DNA of 35,006 nucleotides. It comes from Erythrobacteraceae bacterium. Its GTDB lineage: Bacteria; Pseudomonadota; Alphaproteobacteria; Sphingomonadales; Sphingomonadaceae. The first letter of the stretch is position 1, and the number at the start of each line of letters is the position of its first letter. The notes under the pieces are model-generated. The model was not told where the DNA came from. It made no database searches and saw only the letters and a list, made by a program, of their open reading frames with translations. A program made the translations under genes and the position numbers. This document shows, piece after piece, positions 1-7,696 of the stretch. Where the stretch lies: NCBI GenBank assembly GCA_024642525.1, contig JAHEAX010000016.1, positions 1 to 35,006 of the forward strand, written 5' to 3'.

Positions 1-1297
1 GAGCAGCTTCCACACCGTTGAACACCAGCGGATTGCCAGCGAGCAGCGAGAAGAATGGACGCGCATCTGCGCCGGTGATCAGCTGACCGGTCTGGTCGAC
101 TTTCTCGTTGAAGTAGAAACCGCCGAGCAGGAAGTTGAACGGACCGTCAAAATCTGACGCAATGCGCAGTTCCTGCGAGATCGTGTCAATCTTCTGGTCA
201 GTGACCTGGTTGACGATATCTGCGCTGGAGAAGTCCACGTCCTGAAGGCCATAGGACGACAGGCCGCGATAGGCGCTGATCGACGTAATGGAGAACGGCC
301 CGGTTTCATAATCGACCTGGACCGAACCGCCATAGCTGTCGATTTCGTTGACCGGCAGAATGTTGAGAAAGGTGGTGTCGCTGAACAGGTCTTCAGGAAC
401 CAGCGCGCCGCCGACAGCAAACAACGCCGGAACGGTCGGGCCAGCGACGATGTTGCCGGCGTAGCAGCATTCTTCGTCAATCCGCGAGAAGTCGCCGATC
501 GCGCGAATTTTCAGGTTCGAATCGGGTTCGAACAGCATTTGGCCACGCAGACCCCAACGGTCGCGATTGTTGATTTCGGCGTTGAGATTGGGGACTTCGA
601 CATAACCGTCGCGCTTGTTGATGTTGCCGTCCAGCGAAACGGCAATGGTGTCTGTCAGCGGGCCGGTAACGTCAGCCTTGACTGCGATCTGGTTGAAATT
701 GCCATAAGTGGCGGAAACGCCGCCGCCAAATTCGAACTGCGGTTCGCGGGTAATGACCGAGATCACACCAGCAGAAGCGTTCTTGCCGAACAATGTCGAC
801 TGCGGGCCGCGCAGCACTTCGATGCGCTGGACATTGGCCAGGTCACCGATCTGGGCAGCGGAACGCGAACGGTAGATGCCGTCGATGAACACGCCGACCG
901 AAGGTTCGATGCCGGCATTGTTGGCACCGTTACCGAAACCGCGAATGATGAAAGTGGTGTTGGCCGAGCTTTGCAGCTGGCTGACGCGAAGCGAAGGTGC
1001 AACTGTCTGGAGATCGGAAAGATCGCGGATCTGCGCACGTTCGAGCGTTTCACCCGAAGTAACCGAAACGGAGATCGGCGTTTCCTGAAGGGTGGTTTCA
1101 CGCTTGGAAGCGGTAACCACAATCGTATTGTCATAGCCGGAACCTGCATCATCCGCTTCCTGCGCGGCTTCAACGGCAGCTTCTTCTTCGGCGTCCTGCG
1201 CCATTGCGACAGAAGGAAGAGTGATTGCCGCCACTGCAACACCGGCAAGCATAACATTACGGGCCGAGACAGCACGACCAGAACGATTGATTTTCAT
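1..1297 (-). CDS. TonB-dependent outer-membrane receptor, N-terminal part (runs off the window)
   Basis: The minus-strand frame is open from ATG at 1297 to the window edge, giving 432 visible residues and no stop. A GGAG lies five bases before the ATG. The product begins with a signal peptide ending near SVAMA|QDAEE. An acidic Ala/Glu stretch and a TonB-box-like NTIVVTASKRE follow. The plug domain comes next, with QETPISVSV, IRGFGNGANN, GVFIDGIYRS, RIEVLRGPQSTLFGKNASAG and VISVITREP. After that the first beta-barrel strands begin (FEFGGGVSATYGNFN, FLLGGFYFNEKVDQ). Such receptors import siderophores, vitamins or glycans across the outer membrane using ExbBD-TonB energy. The substrate cannot be told from this fragment. 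An unusual EECCYAG with two adjacent cysteines lies in the barrel region. The C-terminal half is outside the window. The family call is firm. Confidence 0.93.
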   Translation of the reverse strand, partial: MKINRSGRAVSARNVMLAGVAVAAITLPSVAMAQDAEEEAAVEAAQEADDAGSGYDNTIVVTASKRETTLQETPISVSVTSGETLERAQIRDLSDLQTVAPSLRVSQLQSSANTTFIIRGFGNGANNAGIEPSVGVFIDGIYRSRSAAQIGDLANVQRIEVLRGPQSTLFGKNASAGVISVITREPQFEFGGGVSATYGNFNQIAVKADVTGPLTDTIAVSLDGNINKRDGYVEVPNLNAEINNRDRWGLRGQMLFEPDSNLKIRAIGDFSRIDEECCYAGNIVAGPTVPALFAVGGALVPEDLFSDTTFLNILPVNEIDSYGGSVQVDYETGPFSITSISAYRGLSSYGLQDVDFSSADIVNQVTDQKIDTISQELRIASDFDGPFNFLLGGFYFNEKVDQTGQLITGADARPFFSLLAGNPLVFNGVEAA

Positions 1298-1539
1298 GGA
1301 ATCTCCATCCTCAACGAACCGGCCTTGTTGTTATCAAAAGCAGCCGGTTTTCACGGTTCGTCTAGGGGAACCCCCAATTGGGCTCAAGCATATCCGCATA
1401 GAATTCGCAGGGTTTTTTCCTGTGTTGCATAGGAACAACAGCGGTTATGCTTGCCCCGAGGCGCTGTGTAAGCTAGGGGCGCGCGCAAATGTCGAGGTGC
1501 ACCCAATGTGTGCCCCCTCCCCTTAAAGTGAGCCCCCAA
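1298..1539. promoter_or_regulatory. Divergent intergenic region between TonB receptor and typA
   Basis: These 242 bases separate the divergent starts of the receptor and typA, so both promoters should lie here. A 10-bp perfect palindrome, CCCAATTGGG, sits at 1373-1382, about 75 bases upstream of the receptor start. It could be an operator but is short. I could not place convincing -35/-10 boxes. Confidence 0.3.
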
Positions 1540-3363
1540 ATGTCCGCATCTTTGCGTAATGTGGCGATTATCGCCCACGTCGACCACGGCAAGACTACTC
1601 TTGTTGACCAGTTGTTCCGCCAGTCCGGCACTTTCCGCGACAACCAGCGCGTGGAAGAACGCGCCATGGATTCCAACGATCTTGAAAAAGAACGCGGGAT
1701 CACGATTCTGGCCAAGTGTACTTCGGTCGAATGGGAAGACACGCGCATCAACATCGTGGACACCCCTGGCCACGCCGACTTCGGCGGCGAAGTGGAACGC
1801 ATTCTGTCGATGGTTGACGGCGTTATCCTGCTGGTCGATTCGAGCGAAGGCGCCATGCCGCAGACCAAGTTTGTGACCGGCAAGGCGTTGGCGCTGGGCC
1901 TCAAGCCCATCGTCGTCGTCAACAAGATCGACCGTCCCGACGGCCGTGCCTCGGAAGTGCTGGACGAAGTGTTCGACCTGTTTGTCAGCCTTGGTGCCAA
2001 TGACGAACAGCTCGACTTCCCCGTGCTCTACGCATCGGGCCGCAATGGCTATGCCAGCGAAGACATCGATGCCCGCGATGGCACGCTGACGCCGTTGTTC
2101 AAGAAGATTGTCGAGCACGTGCCCAGCCCGGAAGCCGATTTTGACGGCGACTTCAAATTCCTGGTCACCTTGCTTGACCGTGACAATTTCCTTGGCCGTA
2201 TCCTGACCGGCAAGGTCCAGTCGGGCACGATCAAGGTCAATTCGCCAATTCACGCGCTGGATAATGATGGCAAGGTCATTGAAACGGGCCGTGCATCCAA
2301 GCTGATGGCGTTCCGCGGGCTGGAACGTGTGCCGGTTGAAGAAGCACGCGCTGGCGATATTATCTCGATGGCCGGCCTTACGGTTGCCACCGTGGCCAAC
2401 ACCATCTGTGACCCGTCGGTAACCGAACCGCTGCACGCGCAGCCTATCGATCCTCCGACCCTGTCGATGCGCTTTGCCGTGAATGACAGCCCCTTTGCGG
2501 GCCGTGAAGGCACCAAGGTGACCAGCCGCATGATCCGTGACCGTCTTGCCCGCGAAGCGGAAAGCAACGTGGCGATCAAGATCACCGAAGCCGAAGACAA
2601 GGACAGCTTCGAAGTGGCAGGCCGCGGCGAATTGCAGCTTGGCGTGCTCATTGAAACGATGCGCCGTGAAGGCTTCGAACTTGGCATCAGTCGCCCCCGC
2701 GTGCTGTTCCAGGAAGATGAAGACGGCAACCGCACCGAGCCGTATGAAACGGTCGTGATCGACGTGGACGATGAATTTTCGGGCACCGTCGTGGAAAAGG
2801 TTGCCATGCGTAAGGGCGAAATGACCGACATGCGCCCATCTGGCGGCGGCAAGACCCGTATCACCTTTAGCGCCCCGTCACGCGGCCTGATCGGTTATCA
2901 CGGCGAATTCCTGTCCGACACGCGCGGCACCGGCATCATGAACCGCCTGTTCGAGAAATATGGCCCCTACAAGGGCAAGATCGAAGGCCGTGCCAACGGC
3001 GTTCTCATTTCCAATGGCACAGGCGAAGCAGTCGGCTACGCGCTGAACATGCTGGAAGACCGCGGCATCCTGTTCGTGAAGCCGCAGGAAAAGGTCTATG
3101 AAGGCATGATCATCGGCGAAAACGCCAAGCCGGATGATCTTGAAGTAAACCCGATGAAGTCGAAACAGCTGACGAACTTCCGTTCGACGGGCAAGGACGA
3201 TGCCATCCGCCTGACCCCGCCAAAGGTGATGACGCTGGAACAGGCCATCGCCTATATCGACAATGACGAGATGGTCGAAGTGACCCCGCTCAACATCCGC
3301 CTGCGCAAGGCCCTGCTCGATCCGCACGAGCGCAAGAAGGCTGGTCGCAAGAAAGAAGCATAA
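1540..3363 (+). CDS. typA: Ribosome-associated GTPase TypA/BipA
   Basis: Translational GTPase of the EF-G-like family that binds 70S ribosomes and aids 50S assembly and stress or cold adaptation. From the ATG at 1540 the product has 607 residues, the usual TypA length. The frame is open upstream to 1489, but that extension has no homologous look and the protein proper begins [20 protein letters not shown]. Seen in order: P-loop AHVDHGKT (about 12-19), switch I with RGITI, switch [17 protein letters not shown]4 NKIDRPDGR. Domain II follows, then the TypA-specific C-terminal half with [32 protein letters not shown] and [24 protein letters not shown]. The basic tail ends [10 protein letters not shown]. 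No strong Shine-Dalgarno precedes the ATG. A bidirectional terminator follows 22 bases after the stop. Confidence 0.97.
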   Translation: MSASLRNVAIIAHVDHGKTTLVDQLFRQSGTFRDNQRVEERAMDSNDLEKERGITILAKCTSVEWEDTRINIVDTPGHADFGGEVERILSMVDGVILLVDSSEGAMPQTKFVTGKALALGLKPIVVVNKIDRPDGRASEVLDEVFDLFVSLGANDEQLDFPVLYASGRNGYASEDIDARDGTLTPLFKKIVEHVPSPEADFDGDFKFLVTLLDRDNFLGRILTGKVQSGTIKVNSPIHALDNDGKVIETGRASKLMAFRGLERVPVEEARAGDIISMAGLTVATVANTICDPSVTEPLHAQPIDPPTLSMRFAVNDSPFAGREGTKVTSRMIRDRLAREAESNVAIKITEAEDKDSFEVAGRGELQLGVLIETMRREGFELGISRPRVLFQEDEDGNRTEPYETVVIDVDDEFSGTVVEKVAMRKGEMTDMRPSGGGKTRITFSAPSRGLIGYHGEFLSDTRGTGIMNRLFEKYGPYKGKIEGRANGVLISNGTGEAVGYALNMLEDRGILFVKPQEKVYEGMIIGENAKPDDLEVNPMKSKQLTNFRSTGKDDAIRLTPPKVMTLEQAIAYIDNDEMVEVTPLNIRLRKALLDPHERKKAGRKKEA

Positions 3364-3385
3364 GCTTCACGCTGACACCAATATC

Positions 3386-3430
3386 CGCAAAAGGGCGGGC
3401 CAACCACACCGGTTGGCCCGCCCTTTTGCG
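3386..3430. terminator. Bidirectional intrinsic terminator between typA and the ZIP-like gene
   Basis: Perfect inverted repeat: arms 3386-3405 and 3411-3430 are 20 bases each with no mismatch, around a 5-base loop (ACACC). Each arm has a GC-rich core, with an A4 run in the left arm and a T4 run in the right, so the hairpin can work in both directions. It sits between the convergent stops of typA (3363) and the minus-strand gene (3443). Confidence 0.85.
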
Positions 3431-3442
3431 TGGCTCAGCAGC

Positions 3443-4120
3443 CTATCCGGTTACCAGTATGGTTTCCCCGACAACCAGCGCGGAATAAATGATCGCACCT
3501 GCGGCAAACGGCCAGAACCGGCTTTGCCTGTCTTCGGGCAATTCTTCCTTCATGACGTTGAGCACAACGCCGCCTGCCACAAAGGCAAACAGCCCGCCCA
3601 CTGCAATGCCGGGCAGATCGATCATCATCCCCATCGCCCAGCCCAGCAGAACCGCGCCCGCGATAATCCACCGGCCATACTTATCATACGCCTCCACATG
3701 GTCGCGCCGCATACCGTAGTCTGCCGTGGCGAAATGCAGCGCCATGGCGACAAAATAGAGCGCCAGCCCGCCCGGTGACATATCTTCACGATGGCTGAGC
3801 AAATAGCCGATCATCATGTTCAGCAGCGCAAAACTGCCGATGTGCAGCCACAGCATATGGTTTTCGATCCGGTCGCCTGCGCCTTTTTCGCGTGACCGCC
3901 AGCGGGATATCTTGATGGCCCTTTCCAGCGCATAGAAACTCGCCAGCCCCAACAGCGCAAGCGAGTTGACCAGCGTTTCGGCCAGTTCCGGCCCCACCCT
4001 GATCGCATCGGCAAATGCAGTGCGATGCCCGCCCAGTTCGGGCAGAATGTGCAGGAACACATATGCCACCGCAGTGCCGCCAGCAAAGGACAGCCAGCCA
4101 TTGCGCGGCGTTCTGTCCAA
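3443..4120 (-). CDS. ZIP-like multi-pass membrane protein, 5' end cut by an in-frame stop
   Basis: Codes for 225 residues from an alternative TTG at 4120 if read as an intact gene. At least six hydrophobic segments are visible: AVAYVFLHILPEL, ETLVNSLALLGLASFYAL, MLWLHIGSFALLNMMIGYLL, LALYFVAMALHFATADY, WIIAGAVLLGWAMGMMI, GGLFAFVAGGVVLNVM and PFAAGAIIYSALVV. The histidines in transmembrane stretches (FLHILPE, LHFATAD) recall the ZIP metal-transporter fold, but I do not claim a substrate. The same frame continues upstream through TTT and a TAA at 4124-4126 into an ATG at 4204 that would supply the missing first helix. So either translation restarts at TTG, the gene is inactivated, or the TAA is an assembly error. 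It is convergent with typA and divergent from putP. Confidence 0.6.
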   Translation of the reverse strand: MDRTPRNGWLSFAGGTAVAYVFLHILPELGGHRTAFADAIRVGPELAETLVNSLALLGLASFYALERAIKISRWRSREKGAGDRIENHMLWLHIGSFALLNMMIGYLLSHREDMSPGGLALYFVAMALHFATADYGMRRDHVEAYDKYGRWIIAGAVLLGWAMGMMIDLPGIAVGGLFAFVAGGVVLNVMKEELPEDRQSRFWPFAAGAIIYSALVVGETILVTG

Positions 4121-4204
4121 AAATTACAGCCGCCCGATGAAAAGATGGATGCCCGCAAATGCCGCTGCCATCAGCACGGTAACGATCGAGATTTGCGCTA
4201 TCAT
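4121..4204 (-). pseudogene. Detached 5' segment of the ZIP-like gene, ending at an in-frame TAA
   Basis: Reading the minus strand from ATG at 4202-4204 gives MIAQISIVTVLMAAAFAGIH and then LFIGRL, followed by TAA (4124-4126), Phe (TTT) and the TTG that opens the downstream frame. The 26 residues form a clean N-terminal transmembrane helix. AAGG lies just upstream of the ATG. The frame across the stop is unchanged, so one substitution (for example AAA, CAA or GAA to TAA) would explain it. A frameshift is not needed. Confidence 0.6.
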
Positions 4205-4310
4205 GCGGCCTTAACGCGCAAATTGGCAGAAAGTGGCATAATGACGCCGCCAGCAACGCCGCCAGCTCGGCAAGGTGGCCAAACAGTGCAGCGTTGCCTA
4301 TGGCTGCGCG

Positions 4311-5795
4311 ATGCAGACAGGTACACTCATCTCGCTCGCCATATATTTTGTCCTGATGATCGGCATCGGCATCTATGCCTGGGCCAAATCCACTGACGAT
4401 AGCGAGGGGTATCTGCTGGGCGGAAGGCAATTGCACCCTGCGGTTGCGGCATTGTCTGCCGGTGCTTCGGATATGTCTGGCTGGCTGCTTTTGGGCCTGC
4501 CCGGCGCGCTCTACCTGTCCGGCCTGGTCGAAGCGTGGATCGGTATTGGCCTCTTTATCGGTGCATTTGCCAACTGGATCATCGTCGCCCCGCGTCTGCG
4601 CGAGCAGACTGAGCGGCTGGGCAATGCGCTGACCATCCCCGAATTCCTGGCCAATCGTTTTCCCGACAAGGCCGTGGCCCTGCGCGTCACGGCGGCGATC
4701 ATCATCGTTGTGTTTTTCACCGTCTATACAGCTGCGGGCCTTGTTGGCGGCGGGAAGCTGTTCGTCACCAGCTTTGCCGGACTGTTCGGCGATACCGGCA
4801 TGAGCGATTACATGACCGGCATCTGGCTGACTGCGGGCGTGGTTCTGGCCTATACAATGGTCGGCGGCTTTCTTGCCGTTAGCCTGACCGATTTCGTGCA
4901 AGGCTGCATCATGGTCGTGGCGCTGGTGCTGATGCCTGTGGTGGTTCTGTATGATGACGGCGGAATGGGCGCCGTTGCAGGCACACTTGCAGGCGTTGAC
5001 CCGTCCTTCCTCAGCCTGACCAATGGCCTCACATTCCTTGGCTTCCTGTCGGCAGTGACATGGGGCCTTGGCTATTTTGGTCAGCCGCACATCATCGTGC
5101 GTTTCATGGCAATCCGCAAACTGTCGGACGTGCGCATCGCCCGCAACATCGGCATGAGCTGGATGGCGGTGGCGGTGATCGGCGCGATCGGTGTCGGCAT
5201 CGCCGGGCGCGCCTATGTCGAACAGAACGGTATTGCGCTGGAAGACCCGGAAACCGTCTTCATCCTGCTTGCCAATCTCCTGTTCCACCCGCTCGTCACA
5301 GGGTTCCTGCTGGCCGCCTTGCTGGCAGCCATCATGAGCACGATCAGTTCGCAATTGCTGGTGTCTTCCAGCTCGCTGACCGAGGATTTCTACCGCTTGT
5401 TCCTGCGCAAACGGGCTGGCGAACGTGAACTGGTCAATGTGGGCCGCCTTTGCGTGGCGCTGGTTGCGCTGGCTGCAATCGGCATCGCACAGGACCCTGA
5501 CAGCCAGGTGCTTGGCCTTGTGTCCAACGCATGGGCTGGCTTTGGCGCAGCCTTCGGTCCGCTGATCATCCTTGCCCTCACATGGCAGCGGATGACAGGC
5601 GCAGGCGCTGTTGCAGGCCTCGTCACAGGTGCTGCAGTCGTCATCATCTGGATCAGCATGGGCTGGAACAGCAGCTTCATGGGCGGGGCTGGTATCTACG
5701 AAATCATCCCGGGATTTGCCGCTGCATGGCTTGCCATCGTCGCGGTCAGCCTGATGGGCAATGCAGTCGACGGCGCGCAAACAGCCAGCAGCTAG
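4311..5795 (+). CDS. putP: Sodium/proline symporter PutP
   Basis: Inner-membrane sodium:solute symporter (SSS family) that takes up proline with Na+. From ATG 4311 it has 494 residues and about a dozen hydrophobic helices, the usual PutP length. An in-frame ATG at 4275 would add twelve residues (MAKQCSVAYGCA) that do not look like an N-terminus, so I prefer 4311. PutP-typical stretches are SAGASDMSGWLLLGLPGALY, the helix after GLVEAWIGIGLFIGAFANW, the cytoplasmic LREQTERLGNALTIPEFLANRF, VGGFLAVSLTDFVQG, WGLGYFGQPHIIVRFMAI and the Na+-site-like MSTISSQLLVSSSSLTEDFY. The stop TAG (5793-5795) is part of the ribosome binding site of the next gene, so the two are likely cotranscribed. Substrate assignment rests on motif resemblance to PutP rather than to other SSS members. 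Confidence 0.9.
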   Translation: MQTGTLISLAIYFVLMIGIGIYAWAKSTDDSEGYLLGGRQLHPAVAALSAGASDMSGWLLLGLPGALYLSGLVEAWIGIGLFIGAFANWIIVAPRLREQTERLGNALTIPEFLANRFPDKAVALRVTAAIIIVVFFTVYTAAGLVGGGKLFVTSFAGLFGDTGMSDYMTGIWLTAGVVLAYTMVGGFLAVSLTDFVQGCIMVVALVLMPVVVLYDDGGMGAVAGTLAGVDPSFLSLTNGLTFLGFLSAVTWGLGYFGQPHIIVRFMAIRKLSDVRIARNIGMSWMAVAVIGAIGVGIAGRAYVEQNGIALEDPETVFILLANLLFHPLVTGFLLAALLAAIMSTISSQLLVSSSSLTEDFYRLFLRKRAGERELVNVGRLCVALVALAAIGIAQDPDSQVLGLVSNAWAGFGAAFGPLIILALTWQRMTGAGAVAGLVTGAAVVIIWISMGWNSSFMGGAGIYEIIPGFAAAWLAIVAVSLMGNAVDGAQTASS

Positions 5796-5806
5796 GAGGA
5801 ACAGCG

Positions 5807-6178
5807 ATGGCCAAGGTTACCGGATTGGGCGGCGTATTCTACGTCGTAAAAGACCCTGCCGCGACCCGCGCATGGTACCGCGATGTGCTGGGCGTGGACG
5901 GTGAATATGGTCCGCAGCTATGCTGGTCGGAAGAAACCGGCGAAGCGCCCTATTCGCTCATCAGCCATTTTAGCGACGATGCCTATCTGAAACCCGGCAC
6001 CGCTTCTTTCATGATCAACCTGCGCGTGGATGATCTCGACGGGTTCGTCGCCCAACTGAAAGCCAGGGATGTAGAGGTCCTCGACAGCGTTGATGAAGGC
6101 TATGGCAAATTTGCCTGGCTGCTTGATCCTGACGGGGTGAAAATCGAATTATGGCAGCAATGCGCAGCACCTGATTAA
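5807..6178 (+). CDS. VOC-family (glyoxalase/dioxygenase fold) protein
   Basis: A 123-residue single-domain vicinal-oxygen-chelate protein. It has one betaalphabetabetabeta pair: GGVFYVVKDPAATRAWYRDVLGV in the first half, then FMINLRVDDLDGFVAQLKARDVEVLD and FAWLLDPDGVKIELWQQ in the second. The DPDGVKIELW end with a late Glu is the usual metal-ligand position of VOC proteins, but the first-module ligand is unclear, so catalysis is not assured. TAGGAGGA (5793-5800) precedes the ATG by six bases and overlaps the putP stop, which fixes the start and points to coupling with putP. Substrate unknown. Confidence 0.85.
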   Translation: MAKVTGLGGVFYVVKDPAATRAWYRDVLGVDGEYGPQLCWSEETGEAPYSLISHFSDDAYLKPGTASFMINLRVDDLDGFVAQLKARDVEVLDSVDEGYGKFAWLLDPDGVKIELWQQCAAPD

Positions 6179-6234
6179 GAGGGCAGATTGCCGCATTAGG
6201 GTTTCATTAACCACGAAATGCGAAAAATGGGCCT

Positions 6235-6897
6235 ATGGAACGCCTTACTGCCTTGTTTCTAATGACCTTGTTTCTGGCCGGTTGCGGTGCGATCCCTGCA
6301 AAACGCACCGACGCCCCGCTGCGCGGGCCAGCCACAACCACCATCGCGCCCAATCCCCAAGCACGCCAGTGCCTCGCGCGGCTTGGGCAGGAAGGTTCCA
6401 ATTTCACGCCTTTGCCAGACAAATATTATGGCGCAGGCTGCTCCACGCTTAATGCGGTCAATCTAAACGCGCTTCAGGGCGATGCCGCGCAATTCAGCCT
6501 CTCCAACATTGGCCCTGTCACCTGCCCCACGGCCAATACGCTTGCCGGATGGGCGCGCTTCGGCGTGGACCGGGCAGCGCGCCAGTTGCTGGGCAGCCCA
6601 CTGCAGCGGATCGAAACCATGGGAAGCTATTCCTGCCGCAATGTTGCAGGCAGCGGCAGAAGGTCGGCCCATGCATCGGCGCAGGCGATTGATGTTTCCG
6701 CTTTCGTCCTCGCCGACGGACGCCGGATAAGTGTGCTGGATGGGTGGTCTGGCGGTTCAAGCGCAGAGCGTGAATTCCTGCGAATGGTGCATTCCAGCGC
6801 CTGCAAGCGTTTCGGCACAGTGCTCGGGCCGGATTATAACGCCGCCCACCGCAATCACCTGCATCTGGAAGAAGGCGGCAGTTCTTTCTGCCGTTAG
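6235..6897 (+). CDS. Extensin-like C-terminal domain lipoprotein
   Basis: 220 residues. The N-terminus (MERLTALFLMTLFLAGC) is a lipoprotein signal with lipobox LAGC, so Cys17 is probably lipidated and the protein lies in the periplasm or on a membrane face. The body matches the bacterial extensin-like C-terminal family: CLARLGQEGSNFTPLPD, GCSTLNAVNL, CPTANTLAGWARFGVDRAA, MGSYSCRNVAG, SAHASAQAIDVSAFVLADGR and HRNHLHLEEG. The conserved His/Asp set (SAHASAQAIDV and HLHLE) and several cysteines resemble the metal site of M15/LAS-type peptidoglycan peptidases, so a wall-linked role is plausible but unproven. The ATG at 6235 lacks a strong Shine-Dalgarno. The stop TAG (6895-6897) overlaps the TAA of the convergent regulator gene. 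Confidence 0.88.
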   Translation: MERLTALFLMTLFLAGCGAIPAKRTDAPLRGPATTTIAPNPQARQCLARLGQEGSNFTPLPDKYYGAGCSTLNAVNLNALQGDAAQFSLSNIGPVTCPTANTLAGWARFGVDRAARQLLGSPLQRIETMGSYSCRNVAGSGRRSAHASAQAIDVSAFVLADGRRISVLDGWSGGSSAEREFLRMVHSSACKRFGTVLGPDYNAAHRNHLHLEEGGSSFCR

Positions 6898-7511
6898 GCA
6901 GCAGCGCCGGTCATATCGGCTTCTATCTGCAGCCGTACCGCTTCGGCCGCATGTTTGGCCCCCAGCTTTGCCATCATGTTCGCGCGGTGGATCTCGACCG
7001 TTCTCGGGCTGATTTCCAGTTCCCGCGCAATCACCTTGTTGCTGCTGCCCGCAGCCAGCCATTGCAGCACTTCGCGTTCGCGCATGGAAAGATGCGAGAT
7101 GCGGCTCTGCGCTTCGATCATGCGGCGGCGCGCCTGCCCGTGCGCGGCCACTTCCGCCGCGATCTTTTCGAGTGAGTTGGTAAAGCGCTGAAGGTCGAGC
7201 GGAAGCGGCAGATAATCAAGCGCGCCCGACTTTATCGCGGCAACAATCCGCCTGGTCGATGGGTCCATATCCGTGGCGATCATCGGCAACCACTGTCCGG
7301 CCTCGGCCAGGCGTCGCATCACCTCAGGCACACCGCCGGTCTGCCGGTCGTCCCGCACGATCAATATGCCTGTTTCGGGCAAGTGATCGATCAACTCGTC
7401 CGTGGTGGAATAGACCTCGGCATGATGCCCGAGACTGAACGCGACCCGCGCCAGTTCGGCCCGCAGCCTGCTGGACGGATCAACGAAGCGAAGGATAAGT
7501 TGTTGTTCCAT
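6894..7511 (-). CDS. LuxR/FixJ-type response regulator with degenerate receiver
   Basis: From ATG 7511 (MEQQLILRFVD) the product has 205 residues. An in-frame start at 7547 would add twelve residues and looks less natural. Residues 1-120 form a receiver domain and about 138-200 a GerE/LuxR helix-turn-helix (LSMREREVLQWLAAGSSNKV, ISPRTVEIHRANMMAKLGAK). The receiver keeps an Asp at the FixJ position (Asp54 in VRDDRQ) and Thr80. It has only one acidic residue at the first strand (Asp11), and Leu103 (LPLPLD) replaces the conserved switch Lys before Pro. It may therefore act without normal phosphorelay. No kinase gene is adjacent. It lies downstream of the Anbu operon on the same strand, with 185 bases between containing a cluster of TAGG/CCTA motifs. 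Targets unknown. Confidence 0.88.
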   Translation of the reverse strand: MEQQLILRFVDPSSRLRAELARVAFSLGHHAEVYSTTDELIDHLPETGILIVRDDRQTGGVPEVMRRLAEAGQWLPMIATDMDPSTRRIVAAIKSGALDYLPLPLDLQRFTNSLEKIAAEVAAHGQARRRMIEAQSRISHLSMREREVLQWLAAGSSNKVIARELEISPRTVEIHRANMMAKLGAKHAAEAVRLQIEADMTGAAA

Positions 7512-7644
7512 AAGCGCGATTGTGCCGCGCTTGGATGCCCGGCGCATCTCGCATTACTACCAAAGCGGATGGTTAGCGCTTGTTAACCATGACTGTTTTC
7601 CCGCTTTTGCAGGGCATCACAATTGGTCCAAAACGGATTCAAAG

Positions 7645-7694
7645 TAGGGGGCATTGCCTACCGCATTAACCCCTAGGCATTTCCCGCTAGGTAG
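7645..7694. promoter_or_regulatory. Cluster of TAGG/CCTA half-sites upstream of the regulator gene
   Basis: Between the Anbu stop (7697) and the regulator start (7511), TAGG at 7645-7648, CCTA at 7657-7660, CCTAGG at 7672-7677 and TAGG at 7688-7691 recur at 12-16 base steps. Two of them follow GCATT (7651 onward and 7663 onward). CTACC at 7658-7662 is the inverse of GGTAG at 7690-7694. This could be an operator array for the LuxR-type regulator itself. It is a visual pattern only. Confidence 0.35.
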
Positions 7695-7696
7695 AA

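Noticed and set aside
539-1432. 297-codon plus-strand frame across the TonB receptor
   Set aside because: It is the exact antisense register of the receptor codons, which carry clear plug-domain motifs on the minus strand.
3786-5780. 664-codon open frame on the minus strand opposite putP
   Set aside because: It lies fully antisense to the clear putP gene and its composition (His/Asp/Cys-rich, no hydrophobic or motif pattern) is that of a shadow frame in GC-rich DNA.
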